Source: Tetracladium setigerum
Taxonomy: Eukaryota > Ascomycota > Leotiomycetes > Helotiales
Assembly: GCA_031472005.1 (NCBI GenBank)
Contig: PZJY01000001.1
Span: 1,550,001 to 1,614,000, forward strand
DNA length: 64,000 nt
Reading direction: 5' to 3'
Made by a program: the position numbers and the translations under genes. Shown here piece by piece: positions 36,169-48,200 of the stretch; within the stretch, counting starts at the first letter, position 1, and every line of letters starts with the position of its first letter. The notes beneath the pieces were generated by a model. It did not search any database. It was given only the letters and a program-made list of their open reading frames with translations, and was not told the origin of the DNA.

Positions 36169-37894
36169 TTGGCGACAAGTTTCCTTGTTGAGGATCATTT
36201 GGCTTAATTTAATACTTGAATCATCATTCATTTTGACTAATGAAATATCTGCCAAGATACCCGAACCGAGGCGCTAAACCCATTTCGAGTCTTACTAAAT
36301 TTGTGGTTTCTAGGACTTACTTACACTGTCATATTACTACTTAACTCCTCCATTTGCTATCTAGGTACCTACCTAGTTACATTCTCTTAAGTAGTTATCC
36401 TCGTCCTCGTCGTACCTTGGTCTTCCAGCTTTATTGACCTTAATATATACACATATGTAACTTACACCCTTCGTTCTCGTTTAAACTTTGGACTATCTTC
36501 TGGGATTCTTCCCACGTCGACTCTTTATGTTTACTACCCAGGTACCTGCCTAGGTACATTATACTCGTCTCGCCCCAATCATATATTACTCATAATCCCA
36601 ATATTTTAATAAGAATAAATAGACCTAGCATAGATGATATTCTCAGTCACTTGCAAAGGTAGTGTCACGTAGATTTTAACCGCCGTTGCTACACTCTGCC
36701 TTCCATGTTGCAACGACACTACAGTACTATCCTGTATTACCTATTGCTATTGATTGTGGCTACTCAAAGATGTGGGAATTAATTTCAACTTGCACAGTGG
36801 ACCGGATGCTTCTTGATAGTTACCACAGTCACGCTGGTGAAGAGGGGAGACTCTTTGCGTTGGTGGCTGGGTGAAGTATCAATGGAGATGTGAAATAGCA
36901 AGCAATACCCTACCTAAGATGCATAGTTGTGCTCTCTTGTTTTTGAACCAGAAAAGGGGAGATATCGACAGAGTGATTGCTAAAATACCACCAGTGCATG
37001 GCCTAATATGAGAAGAATCCGTTCAATTCTTCCCTCCGGATGTATCTCATACCCAAGGGTAAAAGTCAGTGGGATAATGCATGCATTTCTTATCATCTCG
37101 ACCTCTCCTTACTATATTTTTGAGATAGCAAAAACAAAGACCAGTCCAAACAGACAGAGCTAGCTCCCCTCCTCTTCCAGGATTTCTAGTAGAAAAATCA
37201 CGATCACTGCCAAATAAACACTTAGTCCAAAAGTTAACCCTCTAGGATACCCAAAGACCAAAAGAAAGAAATGCCCCAAAAAATATCGAACAAATCATTA
37301 TGTGCATTGAAGATGTGTATATGACCTTTCTCTTCATCTCTTTCTCTTTCTCTCTCGCATATATACTTAACAACCAGCCAAGCACGACTAGTCTTCTGGC
37401 TTGGCCCTCCTTCAACATAAAGGGAATTCCACCCAGCCTAGAACAATAGAACTCCATGCGCCCAACAATCAAATCCTTCATATTCGATCCAGTTCAATAT
37501 GTCCCTTTCCAATTCATAATCCTGGATGTTGAGCATGTACAGTAATATTGCAGCACCAAACTCTCTCTCCTTTATTCCTTTATCCATGCCCACATTTCGT
37601 TCCGTTCTGGTCCATTCCATATACCGGTTTCTTTTGCGGCTTTTTGATATCAACTCCTCTAGACTCGCTAAACGACTCTCAACTCTCGCAGTAATAATCG
37701 AAATTGGAATCAGAGGTCGTCAGAGATGCAAATGCAGTTACAGTTGCCGTTTCCGCTGCATTTTCGCAATCGGCTAGAAGATGGCAGTGGTATTAGCATT
37801 CCATCATATTGTTCCTTTGCCCAGATCATTCTCATATCCCCTCAACTCCCTCCTTCCCTTACACCCAATGCCCTCCCATTCACCATCTCATCAA
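36169..37894. other. Intergenic, contains a repeated 22-nt element
   Basis: This stretch of about 1.7 kb has no convincing gene. It holds two near-identical 22-nt elements of the ACCTACCTAGGTA type (36361-36382 and 36539-36560, listed separately) and CT-rich sequence near 37325-37355. Frames at 37242-37481 and 37438-37653 show no coding features. Confidence 0.35.
36361..36560. repeat. Two near-identical GGTACCT-rich elements 178 bp apart
   Basis: The first element (36361-36382) reads TAGGTACCTACCTAGTTACATT from its second base; the second (36539-36560) reads AGGTACCTGCCTAGGTACATT from its second base. They differ by few bases and both are close to palindromic around GGTACC. Such AGGTACCT/CCTAGGTA blocks are common dispersed intergenic motifs in filamentous fungi. 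No terminal repeats or flanking duplications are visible, so this is not a transposon end. Confidence 0.5.
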
Positions 37895-38443
37895 TCAACC
37901 TCCCCTCCCCTTTCCCCCTTTCCCCTCGCCCACTTCCCTAAACGCCAAAGAACAAAAAAAAAAAAGGAGTTACTCACTATGCTGACTCTCGCACTCGATA
38001 ACCTCCACCTTCCCCCTCCCAGCACTACTATTCGCGAAATCCGCACAATCATTCTTCTGTATATCACACGCTCTCTTCCACGCCTGCTTGAAACTCGTGA
38101 ACGTGTTACCATCGACTTGGAACTCGCGGTCCGCGTTGGTGGATTGTGTGATTGCTGGGGCCGTGAAGCCGCCGAGGGCAGAGGGAAATGTCTGTATAGG
38201 AGATGGGATGTTAGATAGACGTTTGATATTGGGATCGGGATTGGGGGGAAGGGTCTTTGACGGGGAGGGATTGGTATGTAGAGGGGTGGAAAGGGAAAGA
38301 GGGGTTTGTACCATTAGGTTCGAGTTTAATAATGTCGCTCGAGGGAGGATTTGTCCTGGGAAATGAATATTCAGATCTGGACCACTGCTTGCGCTTACGA
38401 TTCCAACTACCGCCGTCGCGACCGCTGTGAGGGAGAGCTTCAT
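37895..38443 (-). CDS. Small secreted protein of unknown function, about 160-170 aa
   Basis: The start MKLSLTAVATAVVGIVSASS is a typical signal peptide with cleavage near the SAS region. The mature part is Pro/Ser-rich (TPLHTNPSPSKTLPPNPDPN), then FQVDGNTFTSFKQAWKRACD, KNDCADFANSS and VIECESQH, with three cysteines. As a single exon it ends HSE at 37970. A strong GTGAGT donor at 37977 and a poly-T tract followed by TTTAG at 37938-37940 suggest a 40-bp intron, changing the tail to QHREVGEGKGGKGRGG with a stop at 37895. I report the spliced span. The function is unknown; secreted Cys-containing effectors and wall proteins both fit. Confidence 0.6.
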
Positions 38444-39181
38444 CTTTGCGTCTTTCTTTCAGGCTGCTTTGCGTCGAGTTGTTTTAGTAGATTCGTCTGA
38501 CTAGTCGTATGTGGGAGAGGAGTTGGAGACGGAATGCAACAGTAAAGATCGCTCAATTAATTTGTTTCTTATTCATAGGATAGATGGGCGCGCTGGCCGA
38601 GGGGTGCTGCTGATCCTGAAACGATCTCGCGACAGATGGGTTGAGAATGGAAAGTGGAAGCGTCTCCAGATCGGGATAAAATGACAGAGGGGTGTCAATG
38701 CACATGTTTAATTTACCGGGGAATTCATCCCAATGAGGATGCAAGGATGTTGAATTGGGAATCACACTTGCGAGAGAGGTACTCTCGAGATATGATCTGG
38801 ATATGGGGATGAAGTTGCGAAGAAGACAAAATGGGAGAGGTAACGGTTCATTAGGAGCTAACAGTACAAAACATCAAGTTCATTGAGGTGGAATTTCTCT
38901 ATTCTCTTCTAGAATACAACGCCACTCCCTTCTCCGCGCCAGCAACTCTCTCCTCCCCATGATTAATGAACATGCTAGCTATGCATGCGCCGAAAAGTTG
39001 ATTATTTGACAAAGGAAACCGATCTAGCAATCCAGTAACACCATATTGTGAAAATGAGAAATCACTCTCATCCCACCCATGCATCTGCTGAATCAAACAT
39101 CGACGATGAATTCAAGAACGTCGCTAATATCCACAAGAAACAATTTTCCCTCCATCTATCCATCCATCTCCTTGCAATCTC
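38444..39181. other. Intergenic, no gene seen
   Basis: This 738-bp stretch lies between two minus-strand secreted or membrane protein genes and presumably holds the promoter of the small secreted protein. No gene or repeat is supported. Confidence 0.35.
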
Positions 39182-39991
39182 TTAAAAGTTCGAGGAAGCA
39201 TTCACCTGTTTGGCAGGGTTGTGATAGTTCTCCAACGTGCTCTGGAATGGGTTCGATGATGCTCCGCTACTCGAGTTCAGTGTCTTCTCTGCCCCGGTGC
39301 CTGGTCGGTTGTATTCCATCAGATCATCTCCATCGTCTCCATTCTTCTTCCTTCCCCAAATTCTCCATGCTACTACTGCTAAGCCTGCCAAAAGGATAGC
39401 TCCACCAATTCCTACGACGACACCGATAACTGTGCTCTTTGTCTTCGACGACATACCACCTCCACTTGATTCGCTCCCGTTGGCAAGTCCAGCTGCGCCA
39501 GTACTAGTAGGTAGAGGTAGCGTGGATAGAGATTCAGAAACCGAGGTGACAACCTGGCCATCGACGGTTAGGTAGGTGGTTTGCCTGATGGTAGTTATGC
39601 TGGGAGTGATGGAGGTGGAAGTTGACTGCTCTTTTACGGAGGCGGATGTGGAACTGGTATCTGCTGCTGGGGTCGTCGAGGTTTCCAATGTAGTTGAAGT
39701 GACTGGAGTCGTGCTGGCTGGAGTGGCACTGGGAGTTGTGGTAGGAGTGGGACTGGCCGAGGGCGTTGGGCTCACTGAAGGTGTTGTGCTCACAATAGGA
39801 GTGGTAGATGGTGTGGGCGAGTCAACAGGAGAGGTGACGGATTCAGTAACGTCAGGGACGCTGGCAGTCTCGGAGACATTGGTATCGGCCTGTCGTCGAA
39901 CGACTTCGTTGAGTGTCTCGTCGAACCATCCAGCCTGGACAAAGGAGGTGAGAGCCAGCACTGCCAGTAGGGTTTGAGGTCGTGCCAGCAT
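39182..39991 (-). CDS. Single-pass Ser/Thr-rich membrane protein, Mid2/Wsc-like architecture, 269 aa
   Basis: Signal peptide MLARPQTLLAVLALTSFVQA precedes a short segment WFDETLNEVVRRQ and a heavily Ser/Thr/Pro-rich ectodomain (about residues 35-170) with near-repeating STTP units. Residues about 183-212 form one membrane segment (STVIGVVVGIGGAILLAGLA, then VVAWRIW) with a basic stop-transfer GRKKNGDD. The cytosolic tail of about 55 residues is Asn/Ser-rich and ends NYHNPAKQVNASSNF. This layout matches fungal wall-stress sensors (Mid2/Mtl1-like) that signal through a cytosolic tail to the Rho1-Pkc1 pathway, but no sequence motif proves it. It is a single exon and complete. Confidence 0.72.
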   Translation of the reverse strand: MLARPQTLLAVLALTSFVQAGWFDETLNEVVRRQADTNVSETASVPDVTESVTSPVDSPTPSTTPIVSTTPSVSPTPSASPTPTTTPSATPASTTPVTSTTLETSTTPAADTSSTSASVKEQSTSTSITPSITTIRQTTYLTVDGQVVTSVSESLSTLPLPTSTGAAGLANGSESSGGGMSSKTKSTVIGVVVGIGGAILLAGLAVVAWRIWGRKKNGDDGDDLMEYNRPGTGAEKTLNSSSGASSNPFQSTLENYHNPAKQVNASSNF

Positions 39992-42311
39992 CTTGATGGG
40001 TTGTGTTTGTGTGCTTTCGATAAAGGCGAGAAGTCAAGAAGAAGGAGTTGTGGGATTGCCCCCTCGCGTTGTTGTGTTCAGAGAGTTGTGTTGTTGTTCG
40101 TCGGGTCGGACGGGTTGGCCGGGAACTCGATAGAGATTTTTTGAGGTTGTTGTTTCGCTTGTTGTCTGTCGTAAACGAGTGTGAGGGAGAGGAAAAGAAA
40201 GAAGGGAAGAGGAAAAGGGAGAAGGAGAAGAAGAAGAGGGAGAGGGTGGTTGTCTCGTGTTGAGGTGGTGATGAATGGAAGTGGTGAGAACGAAAGGATT
40301 GCAAATGATTGTTCAGGGTGAGCAGCAGAAGTGAGAGTGCTGTGCTGCGCTGTGCTGTGCTTGGAGGCGCAGGGCGAAGGGTCGCTGCAGCCAAGCCGGA
40401 AATAGTTCGTAAGGAAGGGAGGGAAATAGAATTGAACTGACCTGAGAGAGAGATTGGTATGTCGTTGTGTATATATGTCGAACAAACAAATAGAACAGGG
40501 CGACAGAAGATGAAGAGTTGGCGATACTAGATGACTGTTGTTTTTGTTGTTGTGATTCTTCTTCTGCTTCTCGTTGTTTTTCTTTCGAAGTGGAAGGATG
40601 AATGGAATGGCGTGGCGTTGTGGAGATGCTGACACGGCCTCTCGGAGACTTCTGTGAATTGGAATACGAAGTCACCACCAGTCACTCGATTATTTGGTCA
40701 CGCATTAACTCACCCATTGTTTCTGTGTTCCTGCACTATGATTGCTCGGTGTTTCTCTCAACTCTCTCATCTGTGCTTTCTGTTGCTTGGTCGCTTTCCG
40801 AGCACCTACCTGCAGTCCAACCTCACTACTGCAAGGGGCAACAAGCCCGAAAAGCAAAATGGTGATGATACCTTCGGGGGGCAAGTGCATCATCATTCAT
40901 TGTGGAGGCTCCACAAAGACACACACGATGGACCTCATATTCCCTTCATAATACTTGCTTTCGCCCGGCTCGTCCGAATATCTCTCCCCAAGTGGGTGAT
41001 GATCATCTTCAGAAGGAAGTCTTCAATGGTCGTTCTGCCCTGTTCTTGAAAATGGTTGGAATGAACCCAACCAAAGGCAATCATCGGTATCGTTCGTCGT
41101 CATGCTCATACTACTTGCTTACAACTTCAAGCTGGTGCCGAGGGACAATTGCAAGTGCACCCTGAAGATAACCTCGCTGTCTGTAGGTTACCTATGTATC
41201 TTTGCAATCCCACAGAATATTCGTTGTATTGCAAGTTGCAAATCTCAGTCTCAGTCTACATCTCGATACAGGGTATATCCAAAGTCGATATCACATCGTA
41301 TGAACTGAGAGTTCGAGATTGACATTATCTTACAATATGTACTGTATAGTACAATGCCTCATTGAATGGCTCAGCCTTATGCTTGACGAAGTGAAATGCC
41401 TCGTCCTCTGTCCTGCTGCTGGCTCACTCTCATTCTGTCTGCACCAACCAAGTCCTGGAGGCATGATTTTCCAATGCCCGCCTTCAATAACATCATTTAC
41501 GCCCATCCTGTTGTAGCATATCCTAATCCCTCCCATCCTGCTCCAACGAGGCAGAGATCTTGTCGCTCGAGCTGGATCACTGCGCTTCACCTCCCATCGA
41601 CAGTTCACAATCTCTCTCGAGATGAAGAATTGTGGCTTCAGATTCTACTGCTTGTTTGTCTGTTTGGTTCTTCGTAACGATCAATTCATACTTTTCAAAA
41701 CACAAACAATTCCGCGAGTTCCGATGCATTCAGTGGAGGGCGCAGAAAGTACTGTATCAAAATAAAGGCTCTGAATTTTGTTCTCATATTGTAATATATC
41801 AACGGTTCAAACGGCTGTTAAAATTATCTTCCGGTCGCGTGGATCTCGACCCACGCCAATCAATTTACATCACGACGGTCCGTCTACCGAGCGTTTCAGC
41901 CACAACAAAGTGTCTTATTTACAATTTATCCAAATAGGAAGCGGTGATGTCTCCTTAACCAGATCGTTCGTCGTTACTCCGTCGTTCCATATCAAGTTAG
42001 CCTTACACTTAAGATTCCCGAAAGCTCGGGGTTTCCCCATTCTTCATAAGCAACTCTATTGTTCCAATATATATGCTTATATTAAAATCAGAGGAAGATC
42101 TCTTTACCTTATTGCGAATATGCTTGAATGCGGGATGAAGAAGTTCGATTCGCGGGGTTGTGTGAAGTGAATATGATGTGGGGAAATTTAATCTGCTATG
42201 GAGAAATTTTGAGATGGCGAGATTCAGAAGGGTATAATCATATAAATATGCCGTCCTTACCCAACTCAGGGTGGCTTGATCAGGCACGATACTCTCCTCG
42301 TTGATTCCAAA
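39992..42311. promoter_or_regulatory. Intergenic region with cellulase TATA box
   Basis: This 2.3-kb gap lies between the divergent Mid2-like (minus) and cellulase (plus) genes. CT- and TTCTTCTT-rich tracts lie at 40555-40580. A TATAAATA box at 42241-42248 lies 64 bp before the cellulase ATG. The first 700 bp upstream of the Mid2-like start are purine-rich (40190-40255). No other gene is supported, though long upstream regulatory regions are common for cellulase genes. Confidence 0.4.
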
Positions 42312-44586
42312 ATGCGTAACGTCTTCTTTATCGGTCTGTTGGCTTTGGCGGCTGAGAAGGTCGCTTCTCAAGCGGGTGCATGGGAGAAGTGTAAGATCAA
42401 AAGCTTTGTTCTATGTCAATGCTCTTTGCTAAATATATGAATAGGTGGAGGTGATCCATGGACTGGCCCAACGACCTGTGTTGCCGGCTACTACTGTTCA
42501 TACTCCAATCAATGTAAGGATATCTGTCCTGCCTTGTATCTTCGTTCTAGCTGACTAGATATTTAGGGTATTCTCAATGCATTCCTGGAAGCCCACCAGG
42601 AGGAACTACAACTACAAGTGTGAGACCAAGTTCGACCACTACCCTCTCTACCACCATTCGAACGAGCACAACAACCAGCAGAGTCAGCACAAGTAAGTAC
42701 TGAGAAATTCTCTGATACGACTTTTCTGACGAGAGTCTAGCTACCACCACCTCCTCCCGTACCACCACTCTTTCTACTACGACCCGCAGCTCTACAACAA
42801 CTTCGGCCGTGGCTACCTCCTCTTCTACCGTCTCTGGAGCGTGCCCATCTTTCAGCCCAGCCACAGCTTCTGCCGCCATCGCAGCTTTGAACCCAGGATG
42901 GAATTTGGGAAACACTCTTGATGCCGTTCCAAATGAGGGATCATGGAACAACCCACCTGCAACTCTCTTGACCCTTCAGCAAATCAAAGCCAAGGGATTC
43001 AACAGTGTCAGAATTCCAGGTATGTTGCTTGATCCCTTGCCTTCTCTCCTCTTCTAACAACCCAAGTGACGTGGACGCATCACTTCGATAGCGAAGCACC
43101 AGACTACACCGTTAACCCTGCATGGATGGACCGTGTCGAAGTTGTCGTTGACCAAGCTCTCGCAACTGGTTTCTGGGTCGTTCTCAACGTCCACCATGAT
43201 TCCTGGGTTGGATGGACTACGCAGCCGGAGCTTCAATCCCAGTCATCGAAGCGAAATTCGGCAAACTATGGTCTCAAATCGGCACCCGATTCAAGTGCAA
43301 GTCATCCAAGTTGATCTTCGAAGCCATTAACGAGCCTACTGGATCGACCCTCGAGCACGCTACTGAGTTGAACAAGTTGAACGATATCTTCTTGACTTCC
43401 ATCAACAACGCTGGAGGTAACAACCCAAGACGTGTTGTCTCTCTCAGTGGACTAAATCAGGATGCAACCAAAACCTCTCAATGGTTCCAAAGAGGTTCCT
43501 TGTATCCTAACCAGCCGTGGGCTCTTCAATTCCACTACTACAGCCCCTACGATTTCATCTTCGATGCATGGGGAAGAACAGTCTGGGGTAACGCGGCCGA
43601 CAAAGCTCTGTTGACCTCTGAATTCCAACTCATCAAGGGTAACTTCACAAACGTCCCTACATTTATTGGTGAATGGGATGCTTCGCCTCAAAATACTGAA
43701 ACTGCTGCTCGATGGGCATAGTAAGTCAATTTTCAAATTCCACTTTTAAACAACCCCCCAACTAACAAAACTTCCTAGCAACGACTACTTCGTCAAAGAA
43801 GCCAGACGTCTCGGCTTCTCCCACATCATCTGGGATAATGGTCTCGACCACTTCAACCGCCCTTCAAATACCTGGTACGACCCCGTGGCCATCGACGGAA
43901 TCCTCAAAGCAACCGCCGGAATCTCCAACACCCTCCCCGATGCAACCACCGACCAAGCAGCCACAATCCAAACCTCCTCGGCCAACCTCTTCCACAAAGT
44001 CGGCGCCGCCGTAACCGCCCAATCCGTAAAGTACAATCTCAACGGCAACACACTAGTATCTATCAAAAACGCCGCTGGAACCACCCTCGCATCATCCAAC
44101 TACGCAATCGCAAGTGACGGAACACTAACCTTCACCGCGGCGTACCTCGCAACGTTGTACTCCGCATCAGCAGCGCCAGGAATCAAAGACACGCTCACTC
44201 TCACGTTCTCAGCCGGCGCATCCCCTACTCTCAAAATAGTTCAATACAACACCCCCACCGCACCTACAACAACCTTCTCCCTCTCCGCCCTCGGCACATC
44301 CGATCTAACCATCCCTATCAACTACGCCGGCCTTCCAACAATCGCAGCGGTGAAAGCCTTGAAAGCAGACGGGACGTATCTCGTAGATGACTGGACGCAG
44401 TATCTAGGTCCGCTCCAAAACGCGAGATGGACGCAGGGACAGTGGTTTTGGGGTGCTGAGGGCTGGATTTTGTATGCGAGTGGATTGGCGACCTTGAAGG
44501 CTGCAGGGCAGGCTGTTACGGTGACGTTGGAGTTCTTCCCCAGGAGCTTGGGGGAGAATCAGCTCGTTTTGCAGTTTGATCCTTGA
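42312..44586 (+). CDS. Secreted GH5 endoglucanase with N-terminal CBM1 and C-terminal X2-like domain (frame break near 43208)
   Basis: Cleaves beta-1,4-glucan outside the cell. Exons: 42312-42390, 42445-42513, 42567-42692, 42741-43019, 43067-43720 and 43779-44586; with one base restored the total is 671 aa. The signal peptide is MRNVFFIGLLALAAEKVASQ. The CBM1 is compact (WEKCGGDPWTGPTTC, then GYYCSYSNQWYSQC) and is followed by a Thr/Ser/Arg linker. The GH5 barrel shows GWNLGNTLDA, HHDSWV, the acid/base Glu in EAINEPTG and the nucleophile Glu in FIGEWDAS. The frame shifts by -1 in TGGGTTGG at 43204-43211. After the barrel, residues about 500-570 (VKYNLNGNTLVSIKN) resemble the X2 immunoglobulin-like module, and a last ~100-residue beta domain ends LVLQFDP. 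Both catalytic residues are intact. Confidence 0.92.
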
Positions 44587-45268
44587 GAGCTAGCTGAACT
44601 GAACTGAGCGGAATGGATTTGAGTGTGAAGACAGTTGGTGGTGAAAGTAAGGAGGTTGTAGGAGGGGTCGATTGGAGAAGGGGAAATGAACAAAAAAGTG
44701 TTGGTATTGGTTTGTAAATAGCTTGCGTGCCTGCTTTTGTATTTACTTTTCTTTCAGCTGTACATACTTATATGCTTATCTTCACCCAAACACCATTATT
44801 TGGCTGGACATGGCCATAGCAGGTGCAGCTAAATGTGATAACCAAGCACTCAAGAGCAGTATTGGAAGTCGCAATTTCGCTCTGACCAACGTCCTTTCTT
44901 TGCATGAATGGGTTTTTACCAAAGTTAGTAGAGCTGATTGTGTGGACCATCCAAATTGGTAAATGCAAGTCTTAACCATTCGAGAGAAAAATCGCCATCT
45001 ATTCGTTCTAACCTCCAATAACGCCTCATCAGTCATAAGCATCTAATATTGAAATGCTCCTGGGTATAAGCTATCTATAACAAACAAATAAAATAAACAA
45101 GGAAAACATTGCTCTCCCTATCCACTAATTCGTATCAAAATAAGGAAGAAAAAAGAAGTGCCCATCGCCAGCACTCCAGACAGTCCTAGCACCACAAAAA
45201 TAAGAGAAACTAAAACAAGTCCGCGAACACTTTAGACTCCTCACTCCATGGACTCCGAGTATCATTTC
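44587..45268. other. Intergenic, no gene seen
   Basis: This 682-bp stretch separates the convergent cellulase and RNA-dependent RNA polymerase genes and holds their 3' ends. No gene is supported. Confidence 0.35.
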
Positions 45269-48200
45269 TCAATCCTCCAAATCGTCAAGTTCATCCGCGT
45301 TGATAACGCTCGAACTCTCATCAAAATTATGTGCGGAGCCGCCTTCACCCCTCAGCGCTCTCAACTTTTTGACCAAAGCAGCATCTGGCTTCTGAATCGC
45401 ATACATGCCAGGCGTGACAGAGTGAACGAAATCACCATCACCACCACCATATTTACTCTTCAGTCGTGCAAATTGTCTGCCGGCGATATTCCAGACGTAG
45501 GTAGGAGGAGCCTTCATCTTTGCAAAGCTGGCAAAGAATGCTGAGGCGCGGAGTAGTGCCCACTCTGAGAGCTCTTCGTTTGGAAGACAGCTGGGAAGAA
45601 GTACCTTAGTCAAGACAGATGACTTGGATCGAGGTCGTATTTGCAGAAAAGTATCAAAGATCTCATCGCATTTCCTGAGATACGCCTTCCCATCTGGCTC
45701 TTGGGCAAAAGAACGTTTTGTTGTCCATTCTTCTTTCATGTTCTTGATGTCTCCGTCAAGATTCTCGAGGATTTGTTGCCACTCAGAGTCTTTGCCTTCC
45801 TTTAGAGCTCCTTTTTTGAACCAGTTGTAGTAAATTACCAGATCAGGATCCCAATCAGGCGCCTTTTCGGTGTTGCTCTCAAATTCGGTAAGCAATTTAT
45901 TGACAAGTACATCTGCAGCAATCATTAATCGATCGATAATATGCTTGGATCGTGGGTCGATTCGAGCAGTTTTATAGGACGGCTCGAAAGTATTCCTATT
46001 GACGATAAGCCCCTTGAACTTCTCCCAGTCGTCTTCTGTAAAGATGTAGCCCTGCTTTGCTTGGTCGACCAGGCAGCTGAGTAAAGTACTCAAAGAAATC
46101 GCTTCCTCCGAATGGACATTGTTCATTGAGTAACAAAGGCGTTCTTTATAGTTAGTACAGATACCTAGAAAGCTTTGTCGCATATTGAACATGAACGATT
46201 CCTTCAGGAATGTAGAGGTTGGGTCGGACTCATCTTTCACGAGATCGTGGTATGTGACAGAACTTTTCTTGATGAGACCCTTTTCCACAAGATCCGGAGC
46301 TTCTGGAACTTCCGCATTCTGAAAGTTGTCAACAATAGCGGACTCCCAACATACCCAAGCAATATCGCCATCATAGTCCCCTCCTGAAAGCTTGGCAGCA
46401 AGTGATGGATTGCCTTTGGTGGAGAAGACGATCACGTCCTTCAGGCCCATCAACTCGACTTTGTGCACAAGCTTGACCTTTTGGACATCACTAACGTAAT
46501 GGGCTGGAGATCGAGCGACCAACATTTCCGTGCCAATTTGCAAGAAATTGGAGTTAGAAAACCCAGTTGACTCGTCTACAAAGGAGGAAAAATCAAGGTA
46601 GACCTCATCAGGCTCAAGAACTCCAGAAAAGTCTGGTACCATGTAAACATAGGTCGATTTGCTGACTGTAATGTTGAGTCGCTTTCGCAACTCGTCACAT
46701 TTTGCCTTGAAAACTTTTCGGGCCATATCTTTCAAGTAGGCTAGCTTCCGAGGATCAAACCCAGCATCAAGGAAAAGATTTAATATCTCCTCAATACTAG
46801 TTGGAAGCCCTGCTCGGTACTGGACGCATCCATATTTCAAACGATCCCCGCCAGCAGACCCCTTCAACCACTGACGAAGCGATTGCGGATCACTCATTGC
46901 GGTTTGTAATTCAATAAGCTGACGCTCCAGTCCTTCTTTCAAGAGTCTTTTTAAGGTGATCTCCATTTCCTGAGGCTGAATAGCTTGATTCTGGAGTAGA
47001 GGTAAGAGCTGCAGATTCAAGTCGGCTGCTTTCAAAGGCGCAGAGAAGCGAAGCACCTCAAAAGTTCGGTGACTTTCATGATTTGCTTCTATTTCATCCT
47101 TGTGTTGTTTCCACTTCCGCTGGGAAGCATAACATGCAATCCATAACTTCTCAGACCGATCTTGATAATCAACCGACCAAAATCCTTTGGCTTCACCAAG
47201 CCGTCCTTGGAAACCACTTGGGATAAATTTAAGTCCCATTTTAGCAGTTATAGCATTAGCTAGCGCCAAAGAGAGCTGGCCCGCACCATCAGTCATAACC
47301 TCTCTGTTAAACTTGATGTCATCCCTATAGAGTATTTGCGATAATTCGGGATCCGAGCTGTAACGTAAGGTGATTGTCGGCGTGTTTTTCGATACGACGA
47401 GGTCAGTACGAGCAAAAAGCTTCAAGAATTTCTCGTCCTGATTTTCAGCCGTCGGACGAATCATATCTAACAAACGCTCAATGCTTATTTTCTCTCGGGA
47501 ACCACTCTTCAGTGGATTTGGGACTGATTCAAACCCAGTGCCATCTACTGCAAAGAAATGAATACGATGCCCTGTATCAAACTCGTCCTGGCCCTCTCGT
47601 TTTCGGTTTCGGCGTTCTTTGGGTTTGAGATGGAATGGCTTCCATGTTCTGCTAAATGCCTGATGCACCCCGTCGACAAGCCACGTAACAAGAGCCCGTT
47701 TTCCTTGCTCTCCTAGCTTCTGGAGAGCTTTCGGGACATTTTTGCCTACCAGAAGAGGAAAGTCAAGCTCCAAGAATCTATCATGCCCAAATCGACGGCC
47801 AACTCTATGGGATTCATTGAATCTCATTGGTTCCAAGTGAAACTGTAGAAGTGAAGTGTTTGAATCAGGAGAGGCATAAGAAAGGGTGCCAAGAAATAAC
47901 ACTGCCTGATCCTCTCGAGAGCAATCGGCAATAGCAGCCTTCCAAACATCTCTGCTGGTTCTCTCGGGAAACTTTTTATTTTGGAGAGCGGGGCATTTCT
48001 GCAGATGGTCCCATAATTTATCGTAGTCGTTGTGCTCTCTAGGGAAGGGATTCCGGACTGTATCTATTGGGACATCGGTGTGAAGACATACTCTCGTAAG
48101 CTCATAAAGAGCTGGCATGGGATATTTCTCCAGCCGGGAGGGGAGTTTGGCTAAGATAGTAGATATTAGTCTGTTTCAATTTATGCTGCAAATCCCAATA

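Noticed and set aside
40078..40635. 185-aa minus-strand frame upstream of the Mid2-like start
   Set aside because: A low-complexity Ser/Pro/His product of a CT-rich leader; no start context or domain.
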